Assembly: GCA_937139475.1 (NCBI GenBank)
Contig: CAKZQF010000073.1
Coordinates: 1-62,094 of the forward strand
Direction: 5' to 3'
Source of the DNA: an uncultured Gammaproteobacteria bacterium
Lineage (GTDB): Bacteria; Pseudomonadota; Gammaproteobacteria; Enterobacterales; Psychrobiaceae
DNA length: 62,094 nucleotides
The notes beneath the pieces are model-generated. The model did not search any database. It was not told where the DNA came from and was given only the letters and a program-made list of their open reading frames with translations. Of this stretch, positions 25,260 to 36,060 are shown one piece after another (position 1 is the stretch's first letter; each line of letters opens with the position of its first letter). The position numbers and the translations under genes were made by a program.

Positions 25260-26827
25260 TGAAACTACTGTCTTTAGCGGCTGCGATGCTTGCGCTGCCG
25301 CTGGTCGCTAACGCCCAAGTTCCATCTGGCGAAGCGCTCTATGAAGAGCACTGTCAAAGCTGCCACGGTGTTAATCGCCTTGGCGCAATGGGCCCTGCCC
25401 TCTTTCCTGAAAATCTAAAGCGCCTGCGCAAAGGAAAAGCACATAAGGTGATCACCAAGGGGCGTATCGCGACGCAAATGCCCGCTTTTGGTGCAAAACT
25501 AAATAATGATGAGATTGCCAGCCTGGTTGATTACATCTACACCCCTGAAGCCAATTTACCTCCTTGGGGCGAGAAAGAAATTTTAGCCTCTCACGTTGTA
25601 CATTTTGAGCAAAGCAAATTACCCAATACCGCACAGTTTGAAGCGGATTTAATGAATCTGTTTATTGTGGTGGAACTTGGCGATCATAGTGCCACCTTGC
25701 TTAACGGCGATACCTTTGAACCAATTGACCGTTTTAAAACCCGGTTTGCACTCCATGGTGGTCCTAAATATTCACCAGATGGGCGCTTTGTTTACTTTGC
25801 CTCGCGTGATGGCTGGATAAGTAAATACGATATCTATAACACTAAAACTGTGGTCGAGGTTCGCGCGGGAATCAACACCCGTAATATCGCCGTGTCTTCC
25901 GATGGAAAATACATCATGGTGGGGAACTACCTGCCCCACAGCGCCGTAATTCTTGATGCTAACGATCTTAAGCCATTAAAAGTCATTGACGTAACAGACA
26001 AAGACGGCAAAAGCTCTCGGGTCAGCGCTGTTTATAATGCGCCGCCACGCACTAGCTTTGTCGTCGCGCTGAAAGATGTTAAAGAGCTTTGGGAAATCCC
26101 CTATAGCGATGAGGGCGGTGTTGAAGTGCTGAAAGGTTGGGCGCACGATCACCGTAAAGATGTCGGTGAAGGAGCGGTTGAGAACTGGAAAAGCGAAGAG
26201 CAATTCCCAATCAAGCGCATTGCGAGCAAAGAGTTTTTAGACGATTTCTTCTTTGATCCTGACTATATCAACGTCATTGGCGCATCACGAGACACTAAAG
26301 ACGGTCAAGTGATAAACCTTGATACAGGCAAGCAGATAGCCACAGTACCAATGAATGGCATGCCACATCTAGGTTCTGGCATTACGTGGGACTATCAAGG
26401 CAAGCAAGTATTCGCGACACCGGATATTAAAGATGCACGAGTTACTATTATTGATATGGATAACTGGAAGGTAATTAAAGAAATAAAGACCGAAGGTCCG
26501 GGTTTCTTTATGCGCAGTCATGAGAATTCAAAGTATGCTTGGGTTGATGTGTTCTTTGGACCCAATAAAGAAAAAGTTCATATTATCGACAAGAGTACGC
26601 TAGAGATAGTAAAAACATTGGCACCGATGCCTGGAAAAACAGCCGCTCACGTTGAGTTTACCAAAGATGGTAAATATGTGTTGCTTAGTATTTGGGATAA
26701 GGATGGCGCGGTAATCGTTTATGATGCTAAGACTTTTAAAGAAATAAAACGCCTGCCGATGAAAAAACCATCAGGTAAATATAATGTCTATAACAAAACG
26801 CATTATGAGCGTGGGACGAGTCATTAG
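25259..26827 (+). CDS. nirN: NirN, cd1-type cytochrome of heme d1 maturation
   Basis: Periplasmic dihydro-heme d1 dehydrogenase of 522 residues: signal peptide (cleavage after ANAQ, about residue 20), cytochrome c domain with C32-Q-S-C-H36, and a d1-type propeller similar to NirS. HGGPKYSPDGRF and MPHLGSGITW are the blade motifs around the heme d1 histidines. In NirN the gene sits at the end of the d1 operon, as here; nirS proper is the separate gene at 9953. It is coupled to nirE by overlap. Confidence 0.92.
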   Translation: MKLLSLAAAMLALPLVANAQVPSGEALYEEHCQSCHGVNRLGAMGPALFPENLKRLRKGKAHKVITKGRIATQMPAFGAKLNNDEIASLVDYIYTPEANLPPWGEKEILASHVVHFEQSKLPNTAQFEADLMNLFIVVELGDHSATLLNGDTFEPIDRFKTRFALHGGPKYSPDGRFVYFASRDGWISKYDIYNTKTVVEVRAGINTRNIAVSSDGKYIMVGNYLPHSAVILDANDLKPLKVIDVTDKDGKSSRVSAVYNAPPRTSFVVALKDVKELWEIPYSDEGGVEVLKGWAHDHRKDVGEGAVENWKSEEQFPIKRIASKEFLDDFFFDPDYINVIGASRDTKDGQVINLDTGKQIATVPMNGMPHLGSGITWDYQGKQVFATPDIKDARVTIIDMDNWKVIKEIKTEGPGFFMRSHENSKYAWVDVFFGPNKEKVHIIDKSTLEIVKTLAPMPGKTAAHVEFTKDGKYVLLSIWDKDGAVIVYDAKTFKEIKRLPMKKPSGKYNVYNKTHYERGTSH

Positions 26828-26855
26828 CCCTCTCTGTTAACTTCTAATTACCTAC

Positions 26856-26883
26856 TGGGCTAAATCTTGATTTAGCCCAACTT
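26856..26883 (+). terminator. Probable terminator after nirN
   Basis: TGGGCTAAAT (26856-26865) pairs perfectly with ATTTAGCCCA (26870-26879) around a four-base loop, followed by a short, weak T-rich run. The TTGAT in the loop is not a DNR box. Confidence 0.7.
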
Positions 26884-26945
26884 TTATTTGCTGATTTAAA
26901 GGTATAACATCAGCTGTTAATTCATGATTCTTATAGGTTGTTTCT

Positions 26946-27881
26946 GTGCAATATTTTCCAATTTTTGTTGATGGCGAGCAGCTATCAGTTTTAGTCGTAG
27001 GTGGCGGTGAAGTCGCTACGCGTAAAGTCGAGTTAATGCTTAAAACGCCAGCTAATGTAACCGTTGTATCCCCTAAGCTATCTAATACCATTGCACAGCT
27101 AGCCAATGACAACAAACTTACCCACATCGATGGCTACTATGACAAATCATTACTTGAGGACAAGCAACTGGTTTTCGTTGCCACTGAAAATCGTGAGCTA
27201 AACAAACAAATAACCAAGGACGCTCGCGCCGCTGGCGTATTGGCCAATGTGGTTGATGACCCCGAACTCTGTCATTTTATAACGCCATCTATTGTCGATC
27301 GCGCACCGATGATCTTTGCCATTTCAAGCGAAGGTAAATCCCCGGTATTAGTACGCTACTGGCGCGAGCGCCTGGAAACTATATTGCCACAGGCCATGGG
27401 GACTATTGCCACCTTCGCAGGCAACAAACGCAGCCAAATTAAAACCGTGCTTGATAGTGTGACCAAACGACGTAATTTCTGGGAAATATTCTTTTCATCC
27501 TCACGCAGCGAACAACCAGATCAGCTTGATTCACTGTATGACGAACTCATTAACCAAGTCGATGGTGATATGCCGGTTGAGGGAGAGTTATATATCGTAC
27601 AAGGCACGGACAAGCCAGATAATCTTTCGCTTGCGGGCCTTCGTCATATGCAAAAAGCCGATATCGCCATTTATGACCATGATATTAGCCCTTCAATCAT
27701 TGAGCTTGTCCGGCGTGATGCAGAGCGAGAAATTAGCCAAACCGATATAACCACTCAGGTTAATCAATTAATGTCACAGGGGTTACGCGTGTGCTATATC
27801 GCAAGCCCAAAGAGCTATACAACAGCGAAAGACGGCTTAGCCTCTATGCAACCCGTTTTGTTTAACAGCATTCAAGATTAG
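26946..27881 (+). CDS. CysG-like siroheme synthase with intact dehydrogenase/chelatase part and decayed methyltransferase part
   Basis: The first 215 residues are a precorrin-2 dehydrogenase/sirohydrochlorin ferrochelatase (CysG N-terminal half): IFVDGEQLSVLVVGGGEVAT, the NAD site, near 6-25, NVVDDPELCHFITPSIVDR near 97-115 and SSEGKSPVLVRYWRERLE near 130-147. Residues 217-311 align by eye with the start of a SUMT domain (VQGTDKPDNLSLAGLRHMQK against GSGPGDPELLT), but the G-x-G-P-G-D SAM loop is gone and the remaining 150 residues are absent. So it should make siroheme from precorrin-2 supplied by NirE. GTG start after TAGGT. It lies between nirN and norC. Confidence 0.85.
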   Translation: MQYFPIFVDGEQLSVLVVGGGEVATRKVELMLKTPANVTVVSPKLSNTIAQLANDNKLTHIDGYYDKSLLEDKQLVFVATENRELNKQITKDARAAGVLANVVDDPELCHFITPSIVDRAPMIFAISSEGKSPVLVRYWRERLETILPQAMGTIATFAGNKRSQIKTVLDSVTKRRNFWEIFFSSSRSEQPDQLDSLYDELINQVDGDMPVEGELYIVQGTDKPDNLSLAGLRHMQKADIAIYDHDISPSIIELVRRDAEREISQTDITTQVNQLMSQGLRVCYIASPKSYTTAKDGLASMQPVLFNSIQD

Positions 27882-27967
27882 GCTCCCTACAAGCGCTTTG
27901 ATAAAAAGCGCTTGTCCCCTCCATTTTGTATACTTTCACACCCGATTTTTACATCATCTACAAATCA

Positions 27968-27981
27968 TTGATTGAAATCAA
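27968..27981 (+). promoter_or_regulatory. Perfect FNR/DNR box 1 before norCB
   Basis: TTGATTGAAATCAA, about 120-133 bases before the norC ATG and exactly 40 bases before a second perfect box. Confidence 0.85.
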
Positions 27982-28007
27982 ACTTCCTTAGTAACTCTGC
28001 TCAAAAC

Positions 28008-28021
28008 TTGATGAAAATCAA
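28008..28021 (+). promoter_or_regulatory. Perfect FNR/DNR box 2 before norCB
   Basis: TTGATGAAAATCAA, 80-93 bases before the norC ATG. The 40-base offset from box 1 places both on nearly the same helix face. Confidence 0.85.
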
Positions 28022-28100
28022 GTCCTGTTTACCTGCTAATACCTTATTATGAGCGGGCTACAAAAATAATGTTTTTAATCAGAGATAAGTGGAATACACC

Positions 28101-29949
<1,849 letters not shown>

Positions 29950-29970
29950 TTTTATCAACTGATAAACCAG

Positions 29971-30005
29971 AGCCCAAGGTAACGATACCTTGGGCTTTTT
30001 TGTTT
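29971..30005 (+). terminator. Rho-independent terminator after norB
   Basis: GCCCAAGGTA / TACCTTGGGC stem and T6, 22 bases after the stop. Confidence 0.9.
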
Positions 30006-30039
30006 TCTTCTAACAGATGACTTCGCCCCTTTTAATATA

Positions 30040-30155
30040 ATACCAAGTGAATAAAATAACTGCCCACCTGTGTTAATTAAAATCAATAGTAACTATACCG
30101 CTCTGCTTTATTCTCCCTGGACACAACAAGATCACATAATTAAGACACTTGCTAT
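30040..30155. repeat. Degenerate copy of the ATACCAATT palindromic repeat
   Basis: Begins ATACCAAGTGAATAAAATAAC and contains CCACCTGTGTTAATTAAAAT and AACAAGATCACATAATTAA, words shared with the copy at 61683-61841. The right end is worn away. Confidence 0.5.
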
Positions 30156-30181
30156 AAGGACCCTATTCAACTTCTGCATTG

Positions 30182-30195
30182 TTGATTTATATCAG
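30182..30195 (+). promoter_or_regulatory. FNR/DNR box before norD
   Basis: TTGATTTATATCAG, one mismatch, 59-72 bases before the norD ATG. Confidence 0.7.
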
Positions 30196-30253
30196 CTCAC
30201 AAAATCTCACAATTGATAAAATATGGCTCAAACTTTGAAAGAGAATTGCAGTA

Positions 30254-32080
30254 ATGGAAGAATGGGTTGGCGAAAAGTGGCACCGGTATGTTACTAAAAA
30301 AGCCAGTACAAATTTTGATGAGGCTAAAATAGAGTTTAGCGAGCTAAGTCGTAACGCTGGGGTTGTATTTCGCGCTCTAGGTGGTGACGCTGTTAAGCGC
30401 ATTGAAGCGGCGGCTCCGCGTGACTATATTGTGCGCCGAACTTTTATGCAAAAAGTATCTGGCTCATATCAACAGTACTCTCTGGCATGGCAGGATGATG
30501 AAAGCCTGCGCCTGCCTGAATCTATCGCGATTTTTCCCACGAAAGAGCTCAATAGAAACCTTTATCTATGGCTTGCTGCATTAGCTTCATATCAACCTGG
30601 TCCGTTTAAGCATTGGGTTAAAGATAACCAGCGCATCGTTAAAGAAGTGCTTGAAAAGCATCCCGGGCTTGCCAAGCGCTATTATGCAATGGTTGACGCA
30701 ATGCTTGCCATTCGCACGCCAATCGAACAGTTACCTAAAGCCCAGCAACCACTTGAGCAAGCTATTATCGATGCACTGAAAAAGCCAGGCAGTGTCGATA
30801 ATTTTCCACGCGCTGATTTTGCGCCACAACCTGTTTATTTGTGGCTCTACCCTTCAGCCAAGATTGATCATATACCGCCAAGTGAAAATACTGGAGAACA
30901 AGAGCAACAAGAAGCAAACGAGAATAAGAAAAACAGTGATGCCGCACGTAAGAAAACCGAGCGAGTGGGCGATCCTAATACCAAAGATGGGATGATGGTT
31001 TTTCGTCTTGAAAACTTATTCTCCTGGAGCGAATTCTCAAAAATGAATCGCGCCGAAGATGACACCGAAGATGATGATGCGCAGCGTGTTGCAGAAGATT
31101 TAGACAAAATCACTCTATCTCAACAACAAGATCAAAAAAGCTCTGCGCTTAAAATAGATCTTGATCTGCCCTCGGCCTCTGAAGATGACATTCCACTGGG
31201 CGAAGGCATTCACTTACCGGAATGGAACTATAAGAACCAATCATTGGTCGCTGATCGTTGCCTTTTACAGCCGATGCTGCCTAAAGACAGTCATGCACAA
31301 AAATTACCGCAACATTTAGCCCGTACAGCCAAACGCATTCGCGCTGAGTTTGAGCAATTTAGAAATGTAAAACAATGGCAACGGGCACAGCCACAAGGTG
31401 AAGAACTTGATTTAAGCGCATGGCTTGATTTTCACGTTGAAAGTAAAACGTCACAGGTGCAAGAGCGTGGTTTATACCGCACTATTCGCAGTAATAACCG
31501 TGACCTTGCTTGTTTGCTATTAGCCGATATTTCAATGTCAACCGATGCCCATATTAACAACCACCATAAGGTCATTGACGTTATTCGCGATTCTATGCTG
31601 CTGTTTGGTGAGGCGCTTGAAGCCGTCGGTGATAACTTCTCGATGTATGGCTTTAGCTCGGTAAAACGCCATCACGTTAGATTTACCATGTTCAAGAACT
31701 TTAGAGAACCATATAACGATGAAATACGTGGTCGCTTAGTCGCTGTGCGCCCAGGGTTTTATACTCGAATGGGGGCTGCCATTCGCCAAGCAAGCAAAAT
31801 ACTTAGCGAGCAGAAGCAAACACAAAAATTACTGCTTATCCTAACCGATGGTAAGCCAAACGATATTGACCATTACGAGGGACGTTTTGGTATTGAGGAT
31901 ACTCATCAGGCAATTATCGAAGCCAAACGCCTTGGTCTGCAACCGTTTTGTATTACTATCGATCATGAGGCCGGTGAATACTTACCGTACTTATTTGGCA
32001 GCGACGGTTACAGCGTTATCCTAGACCCAGAGCAACTGCCAACTAAGTTGCCACAGTTGTATCATCAACTAACAAACTAA
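30254..32080 (+). CDS. norD: NorD, VWA-domain activator of NO reductase
   Basis: Cytoplasmic 608-residue partner of the NorQ ATPase. The C-terminal third is a von Willebrand A domain with the MIDAS motif D-I-S-M-S near residue 425, and LILTDGKPND near 530. The middle (about 210-320) is a charged, low-complexity linker. NorD-NorQ pairs act like MoxR-VWA chaperones. The gene has its own DNR box and is separated from norB by a terminator. The DnrP-like gene follows after 11 bases. Confidence 0.93.
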   Translation: MEEWVGEKWHRYVTKKASTNFDEAKIEFSELSRNAGVVFRALGGDAVKRIEAAAPRDYIVRRTFMQKVSGSYQQYSLAWQDDESLRLPESIAIFPTKELNRNLYLWLAALASYQPGPFKHWVKDNQRIVKEVLEKHPGLAKRYYAMVDAMLAIRTPIEQLPKAQQPLEQAIIDALKKPGSVDNFPRADFAPQPVYLWLYPSAKIDHIPPSENTGEQEQQEANENKKNSDAARKKTERVGDPNTKDGMMVFRLENLFSWSEFSKMNRAEDDTEDDDAQRVAEDLDKITLSQQQDQKSSALKIDLDLPSASEDDIPLGEGIHLPEWNYKNQSLVADRCLLQPMLPKDSHAQKLPQHLARTAKRIRAEFEQFRNVKQWQRAQPQGEELDLSAWLDFHVESKTSQVQERGLYRTIRSNNRDLACLLLADISMSTDAHINNHHKVIDVIRDSMLLFGEALEAVGDNFSMYGFSSVKRHHVRFTMFKNFREPYNDEIRGRLVAVRPGFYTRMGAAIRQASKILSEQKQTQKLLLILTDGKPNDIDHYEGRFGIEDTHQAIIEAKRLGLQPFCITIDHEAGEYLPYLFGSDGYSVILDPEQLPTKLPQLYHQLTN

Positions 32081-32091
32081 GGAGCCTGTCG

Positions 32092-32286
32092 ATGAGTAAT
32101 TGCAAAGTCCCTTGTCTCTATTGCACCACTGAGAATGAAGATACCGCCAAAACTTGTAGTAACTGCGGCATGGAGTTACCCGATAGCCACCCGCATAGTG
32201 GTGACTATCGCCGTAAAAGATTTAAATGGGGCTTCTGGTTTACCGTGATATTTTGTCTGGTGATGATGGCCTACTTACCACGCTAA
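32092..32286 (+). CDS. DnrP-like zinc-ribbon membrane protein
   Basis: A 64-residue protein with two C-x2-C knuckles (CLYC and CSNC), which can hold one zinc ion, a short basic region and one C-terminal transmembrane helix (about 44-61). AAGGAG stands nine bases before the ATG. From memory it resembles small proteins annotated DnrP near denitrification genes of pseudomonads. Role unknown; position after norD suggests help in NO reductase maturation. Confidence 0.75.
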   Translation: MSNCKVPCLYCTTENEDTAKTCSNCGMELPDSHPHSGDYRRKRFKWGFWFTVIFCLVMMAYLPR

Positions 32287-32298
32287 TCAATTAACCCG

Positions 32299-32832
32299 TT
32301 ATAAGGGCTTTAATAAGGCCGCTATCTTATTTACCGTATTAAGATTTCGGCCTGTAGCCGCCACACCGAGCCCCTTTTCAAGCCCTGCCACTAGCTTTGA
32401 ACGCCCAATCCCCTCGGGGGCATGTAGATAGCATATCGAGCCGTTTATTTGATAATGTTCAGACTCGCGCGCTAACTCTTCCAGCCGCTGTAGGTCTGGC
32501 TTAGGGCGCTCGTTACAGAAATACAGGTGGACAAATTTACCTTCAAATTCAGCATAAGGGTTTTGCGCTACAATTTGTTCAAATTCTTCACAACCTAAAC
32601 ATAGGGTTTCTGGCATAAAACCAAAGTGTGCGCTTATCAGTGATTTTATGTCCTCTAGCGGATGGTTGGCGCTTTCAAGAACAATGTTGCCTGTTTGCAA
32701 TATGGTCTTAATGTTTTTAAAGCCTTGTTGTTCTAGCACAGGCACTAACGCTTTCATTGGTACAAGGTTTTTGCCGCCAACATTGATGGCACGCAGTAAG
32801 ATAATGTATTTATTCAATGGCTTCTCTTTCAT
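32299..32832 (-). CDS. DUF1697 family protein
   Basis: A 177-residue cytoplasmic protein with the family's start (YIILLRAINVGGKNLVPMKAL), the LLQTGNIVLES region and an ending with GRNLNTVNKIAALL, matching the R-N-x-x-T-x-x-K motif of DUF1697. Function is not established. It is convergent with the DnrP-like gene and marks the edge of the denitrification island. Confidence 0.88.
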   Translation of the reverse strand: MKEKPLNKYIILLRAINVGGKNLVPMKALVPVLEQQGFKNIKTILQTGNIVLESANHPLEDIKSLISAHFGFMPETLCLGCEEFEQIVAQNPYAEFEGKFVHLYFCNERPKPDLQRLEELARESEHYQINGSICYLHAPEGIGRSKLVAGLEKGLGVAATGRNLNTVNKIAALLKPL

Positions 32833-32862
32833 TATTCGCTAGGTTATTTGACGGCCCAAATC

Positions 32863-34041
32863 TTATCGAGTTGAGGCCTTGGCAGTTAGCAAGTCTAAAT
32901 ACTCTTGCTGTTTTCTCTGATGCCACAGGTTAAGTGTTTTCGATTTTAGCACCGCCTGAGTTTGGTATTTTATTGCTTTATCAAGCTTACCAGTGTGCTG
33001 GTATGCTTTAGCGAGTGAAGAGAAAGCGTAAGATGAATCAGGATATAGGGTTATTGTCTGATGATAAATTTTTAGCGCTTGCTCAGGCTCACTTGCTAAT
33101 AATGATTTAGCTAACGCCCCTAATGAACCCTGCGCCGAAACGTCAAAGCCATACTTTTTTTCCGATAGCATCGCATAATAATCAATTATCGCCTGACTGC
33201 CTTGTTTAGAGATATCAGAGTCTGCGCTAAGGTCGCTGTGCATGTCATCAAACATCAATTCAATGGCATTTATCATCGATACAACAGGCTGAGACATGTA
33301 GTTATTTTTATTGTTGCGCACAACATGCCAGTCAAGAGTCGCTGGTGCCGCGCTTTGCAATATTGTTTCTAATTCATCAAACGATTTTAACTGGCCTTGT
33401 TCATAACGATGATTTCCCGTCGATAGATATAAAAAGCGCATTTTCTCATCTAACTTTTTCAACTTGTCTTTTGCTTGAGACATGATTGCACCAAAGTCAC
33501 CAGCGATGGTAGGGCTAGATAAGATATAACCATTAAATAGATCCGGGCGATTAAGCAGGGTATACAAGCCAAAAGCACCATTACTCATAAAACCACTATA
33601 TATTCTAAAACCATTAGTTCGGTATTTACTATCGAGGGCTTTAAGCAAATCCTGCTCAAAGTAATCTAATATCGCATGGTTATCTGGGTTATCAACTAAA
33701 CGCTCAAAGAGTTTGGCAAACTCGGCATTATAGCCAACTGGCGTCACAACAATTGATTCCAACCAAGGCCACTCACCGTTGTGGCTGAGCCAATCATGCA
33801 TACCAGTTAACATCGGTTGACTGCGTGGGTGGAGATCGAAGACGACAAAGTACTTTTTAGCGCTATCGTTTTGATAATAACTTTGCGGTAAGGTGACATT
33901 ATATTCAAGCGGCTGTTTAAATTGCTTTGATACAACTGTTAGCCGCTCGATAGGGTTAAGCTCGGATACTTCCACTGCCGCCTTAACAGAAGATAATTGT
34001 ACAAAAAATAACACCAAGCCTAAAATAATTTTCTGATACAT
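32863..34041 (-). CDS. Exported esterase-like alpha/beta hydrolase with TPR tail
   Basis: A 392-residue protein with a signal peptide (cleavage after VKAA, about 22). Residues 40-270 resemble the esterase D/IroE group: YFVVFDLHPR near 65, IVVTPVGYN near 98, and a nucleophile elbow G-F-M-S-N-G near 150. Residues 310-385 hold about two tetratricopeptide repeats (PEQALKIYHQTITLYPDSSY, then AYQHTGKLDKAIKYQTQAV). Proteins of this design occur in Alteromonadales; natural substrates are unknown, with peptide or siderophore esters possible. Confidence 0.8.
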   Translation of the reverse strand: MYQKIILGLVLFFVQLSSVKAAVEVSELNPIERLTVVSKQFKQPLEYNVTLPQSYYQNDSAKKYFVVFDLHPRSQPMLTGMHDWLSHNGEWPWLESIVVTPVGYNAEFAKLFERLVDNPDNHAILDYFEQDLLKALDSKYRTNGFRIYSGFMSNGAFGLYTLLNRPDLFNGYILSSPTIAGDFGAIMSQAKDKLKKLDEKMRFLYLSTGNHRYEQGQLKSFDELETILQSAAPATLDWHVVRNNKNNYMSQPVVSMINAIELMFDDMHSDLSADSDISKQGSQAIIDYYAMLSEKKYGFDVSAQGSLGALAKSLLASEPEQALKIYHQTITLYPDSSYAFSSLAKAYQHTGKLDKAIKYQTQAVLKSKTLNLWHQRKQQEYLDLLTAKASTR

Positions 34042-34459
34042 AGCCTCAACCTTTAATTAATCAAGTTGAAATATAACAGCTTTTAAGTGTCTGAGTTAAT
34101 TTTATTCACCGTAAGCCCTAAGGGGGCATTTTAAATCTTGGGTGTGAGCACTAACCATTATGTTTAGCAACTTGGCGACAATCTCAGGATGCTCATCATT
34201 CATATCGTGCTGCTCAATGAACGTAAGTGCATTTTCCGTAATTAGACCATGACTATAAAGGAACCTGCTAAGCCCATATCACTATCTAGCAAGGCCGCCT
34301 GTTTAAGGTTGTGCCGAATGCGGGTACTCCCAGTATCCTTACCTGTCATAAATCCCTCTTTCTAGAAATAACAAGGCCGTCACTGCCTAGCAGTAACGGC
34401 CAACACCAACTTGCACCATGGTACACAACTAAATAAAAAAGAGTGTGATTTAAAGGCTG
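34042..34459. other. Intergenic region with sulfatase remnant and hairpin
   Basis: 418 bases without an intact gene. It holds a broken sulfatase fragment (34102-34349) and a strong inverted repeat, GGCCGTCACTGC with GCAGTAACGGCC, at 34375-34401, which lacks a T-tract. Confidence 0.7.
34102..34349 (-). pseudogene. Remnant of a sulfatase gene, internally deleted and frameshifted
   Basis: Reading leftward from 34349, MTGKDTGSTRIRHNLKQAAL resembles the sulfatase stretch just after the active-site region (usually L-x-T-G-x-x-x-G-x-x-x-R-x-N). After a stop at about 34242, another frame reads LITENALTFIEQHDMNDEHP then EIVAKLLNIMVSAHTQ up to TAA at 34102-34104, resembling a sulfatase middle (ENALxFIE) and C-terminus (HPEIVAKxxxIMxxAxT). 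Most of the roughly 450-residue protein is missing. The identification is by motif memory only. Confidence 0.5.
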
Positions 34460-35149
34460 TTAGAATATTTCTGGAGTAAGTTCAACCTCTTCACACATGG
34501 TTTCAATATCTAGAAGCTCAATATAATCACCTTTTTCGGCAATGTACCCTTGTGATTTAAACTTACGCAGAATCCGAGAAAAGGTTTCAGGAGTAATATT
34601 TAATTGGCTGGCTAACACCCGCTTTGGCGCTTGCAGGCGCACTTTGTTGTCTATACTTCCCTGCATTTGATAAAGGTGCCCTAAATGCAACACTAAACGT
34701 TGACTCGCGTTTATAAAGGTTAGCTTGTCAATATTATTAACCAAAGACACTACTTTTGTACTCATAAAGCCAAGTAAGGACGCGGCCAGTGTTGGTGAAG
34801 CACCAATGATATCGTGCAGCGTTTCTCGCTTTACTTTAAGCAGTTCACTGGCGACTTCAGCCTGTGCATTCATTGGATATTTTGGCTCAGGAATAAACAT
34901 CGCCATTTCGGCAATCCAACCACCAGGGGAAAACAGATGAAACACTTTCTCATCACCACCTGGGGTTACCCGAAACAACTTTACCTGCCCTTTCTTAACC
35001 AAATAAAAGTGGCTTGCATCGTCATCTTTATTAAATAACATTTGTCCGGGAACCAAATTAACGGTTTTTGCCGATGAAATTAGCTCTTGTTGTTGCGTCT
35101 CATCGAACAAGCTAAAGATATTTTTAGCCCCTTTAAAACTATGTAGCAT
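34460..35149 (-). CDS. DNR-type Crp/Fnr family transcription regulator
   Basis: Probable NO-responsive activator of the denitrification genes. The 229 residues comprise a cyclic-nucleotide-fold sensor (about 10-120, with GQMLFNKDDDASHFYLVKKG), a dimer helix and a winged helix. The recognition helix ITPETFSRILRKF carries E188, S191 and R192, the E-x-x-S-R set that in FNR reads TTGAT. There are no N-terminal cysteines, so it is not an O2-sensing FNR; this is the DNR/NnrR pattern, where heme or NO sensing is expected. Eight matching boxes lie in this window. No box was seen in front of its own gene. The regulator lies 2.2 kb beyond the last denitrification gene. Confidence 0.88.
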   Translation of the reverse strand: MLHSFKGAKNIFSLFDETQQQELISSAKTVNLVPGQMLFNKDDDASHFYLVKKGQVKLFRVTPGGDEKVFHLFSPGGWIAEMAMFIPEPKYPMNAQAEVASELLKVKRETLHDIIGASPTLAASLLGFMSTKVVSLVNNIDKLTFINASQRLVLHLGHLYQMQGSIDNKVRLQAPKRVLASQLNITPETFSRILRKFKSQGYIAEKGDYIELLDIETMCEEVELTPEIF

Positions 35150-35244
35150 GCGAACCTCTTTACTTGCGAATTAATCCCAAAGTACTACTTTACGGATAAA
35201 AAATGATTCTAACACTCGTTAAATAAAAAATATTGATTTAACCC

Positions 35245-35277
35245 CAAAAAAAAACCAATTAACAATGCAATTGGCTT
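35245..35277 (-). terminator. Terminator of the deo operon
   Basis: On the minus strand CCAATT (35274-35269) and AATTGG (35260-35255) form a stem followed by nine T's, about 30 bases after the deoD stop. Confidence 0.75.
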
Positions 35278-35303
35278 TTAATCTTGAACAGTGCTACTAG
35301 AAA

Positions 35304-36014
35304 TTAATCAATGAGTAACGATTCTAGCGTCAGTTCAATCATCTCGTTGAAGGTATTTTGGCGCTCTTCTGCCGTGGTCACTTCACCGGTGCGAATATGG
35401 TCAGATACAGTCACTACACATAATGCGTTAGCGCCGTATTCCGCAGCCACACCGTAAAGGCCTGCAGCTTCCATTTCTACGCCCAACACATTCATTTTTT
35501 CAACAGTATCAAACATGGTTGAGTTTGGAGAATAGAATAAATCTGCGGTAAATACATTACCGACCTGCGCTTTAATTCCCTTTGCTTTAGCCGCTGTCAC
35601 GGCATTGCTCATTAAGCCGAAGTCAGCGATTGCGGCGTAATCATGTCCTTGAAAACGCATACGGTTGACGCCAGAATCAGTACATGCACCTTGTGCAATG
35701 ATCACATCACGTACCTTAACATCTAGTGATACGGCACCACAGCTACCGACACGAATAAGGTTCTTAACACCGTATTCGGTAATTAACTCTTTGGCATAGA
35801 TAGAGATCGATGGAACCCCCATCCCTGTGCCCATTACTGATACTTTTTTACCTTTGTAAAGACCAGTAAAACCCAACATGTTACGTACATCGTTTACCTG
35901 TACAACATCGGTTAAAAACGTTTCGGCGATGTATTTAGCGCGAAGTGGATCACCTGGTAATAAGATTGATTCTGCAAAGTCGCCTTGTGCTGCGCTAATG
36001 TGTGGAGTTGCCAT
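35304..36014 (-). CDS. deoD: Purine nucleoside phosphorylase, DeoD type
   Basis: Cleaves purine (deoxy)nucleosides with phosphate; hexameric cytoplasmic enzyme. 236 residues, the normal length. [20 protein letters not shown] at the start has the phosphate-site pattern, with [18 protein letters not shown] and [13 protein letters not shown] as further family motifs, and SDHIRTGE carries the base-binding aspartate. Last gene of deoCABD. Confidence 0.97.
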   Translation of the reverse strand: MATPHISAAQGDFAESILLPGDPLRAKYIAETFLTDVVQVNDVRNMLGFTGLYKGKKVSVMGTGMGVPSISIYAKELITEYGVKNLIRVGSCGAVSLDVKVRDVIIAQGACTDSGVNRMRFQGHDYAAIADFGLMSNAVTAAKAKGIKAQVGNVFTADLFYSPNSTMFDTVEKMNVLGVEMEAAGLYGVAAEYGANALCVVTVSDHIRTGEVTTAEERQNTFNEMIELTLESLLID

Positions 36015-36060
36015 AATTTATTTTCCTAAATTTTATTCTTTTGCTTGTTTATACAAACAG

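Larger units (their letters stand above)
29950..30253. other. Intergenic region norB-norD
   Basis: 304 bases with the norB terminator, a degenerate ATACCAA-ended repeat copy (about 30040-30155) and a DNR box. No coding frame. Confidence 0.7.

Noticed and set aside
25259..26827. A second nirS
   Set aside because: Position after nirE, length and blade motifs fit NirN; the nirS-type histidine contexts are those of the gene at 9953.
26866..26879. TTGATTTAGCCCAA as a DNR box before the cysG-like gene
   Set aside because: Right half does not match and the bases belong to a terminator hairpin.
34460..35149. Oxygen-sensing FNR
   Set aside because: N-terminal cysteines that would hold an iron-sulfur cluster are missing.
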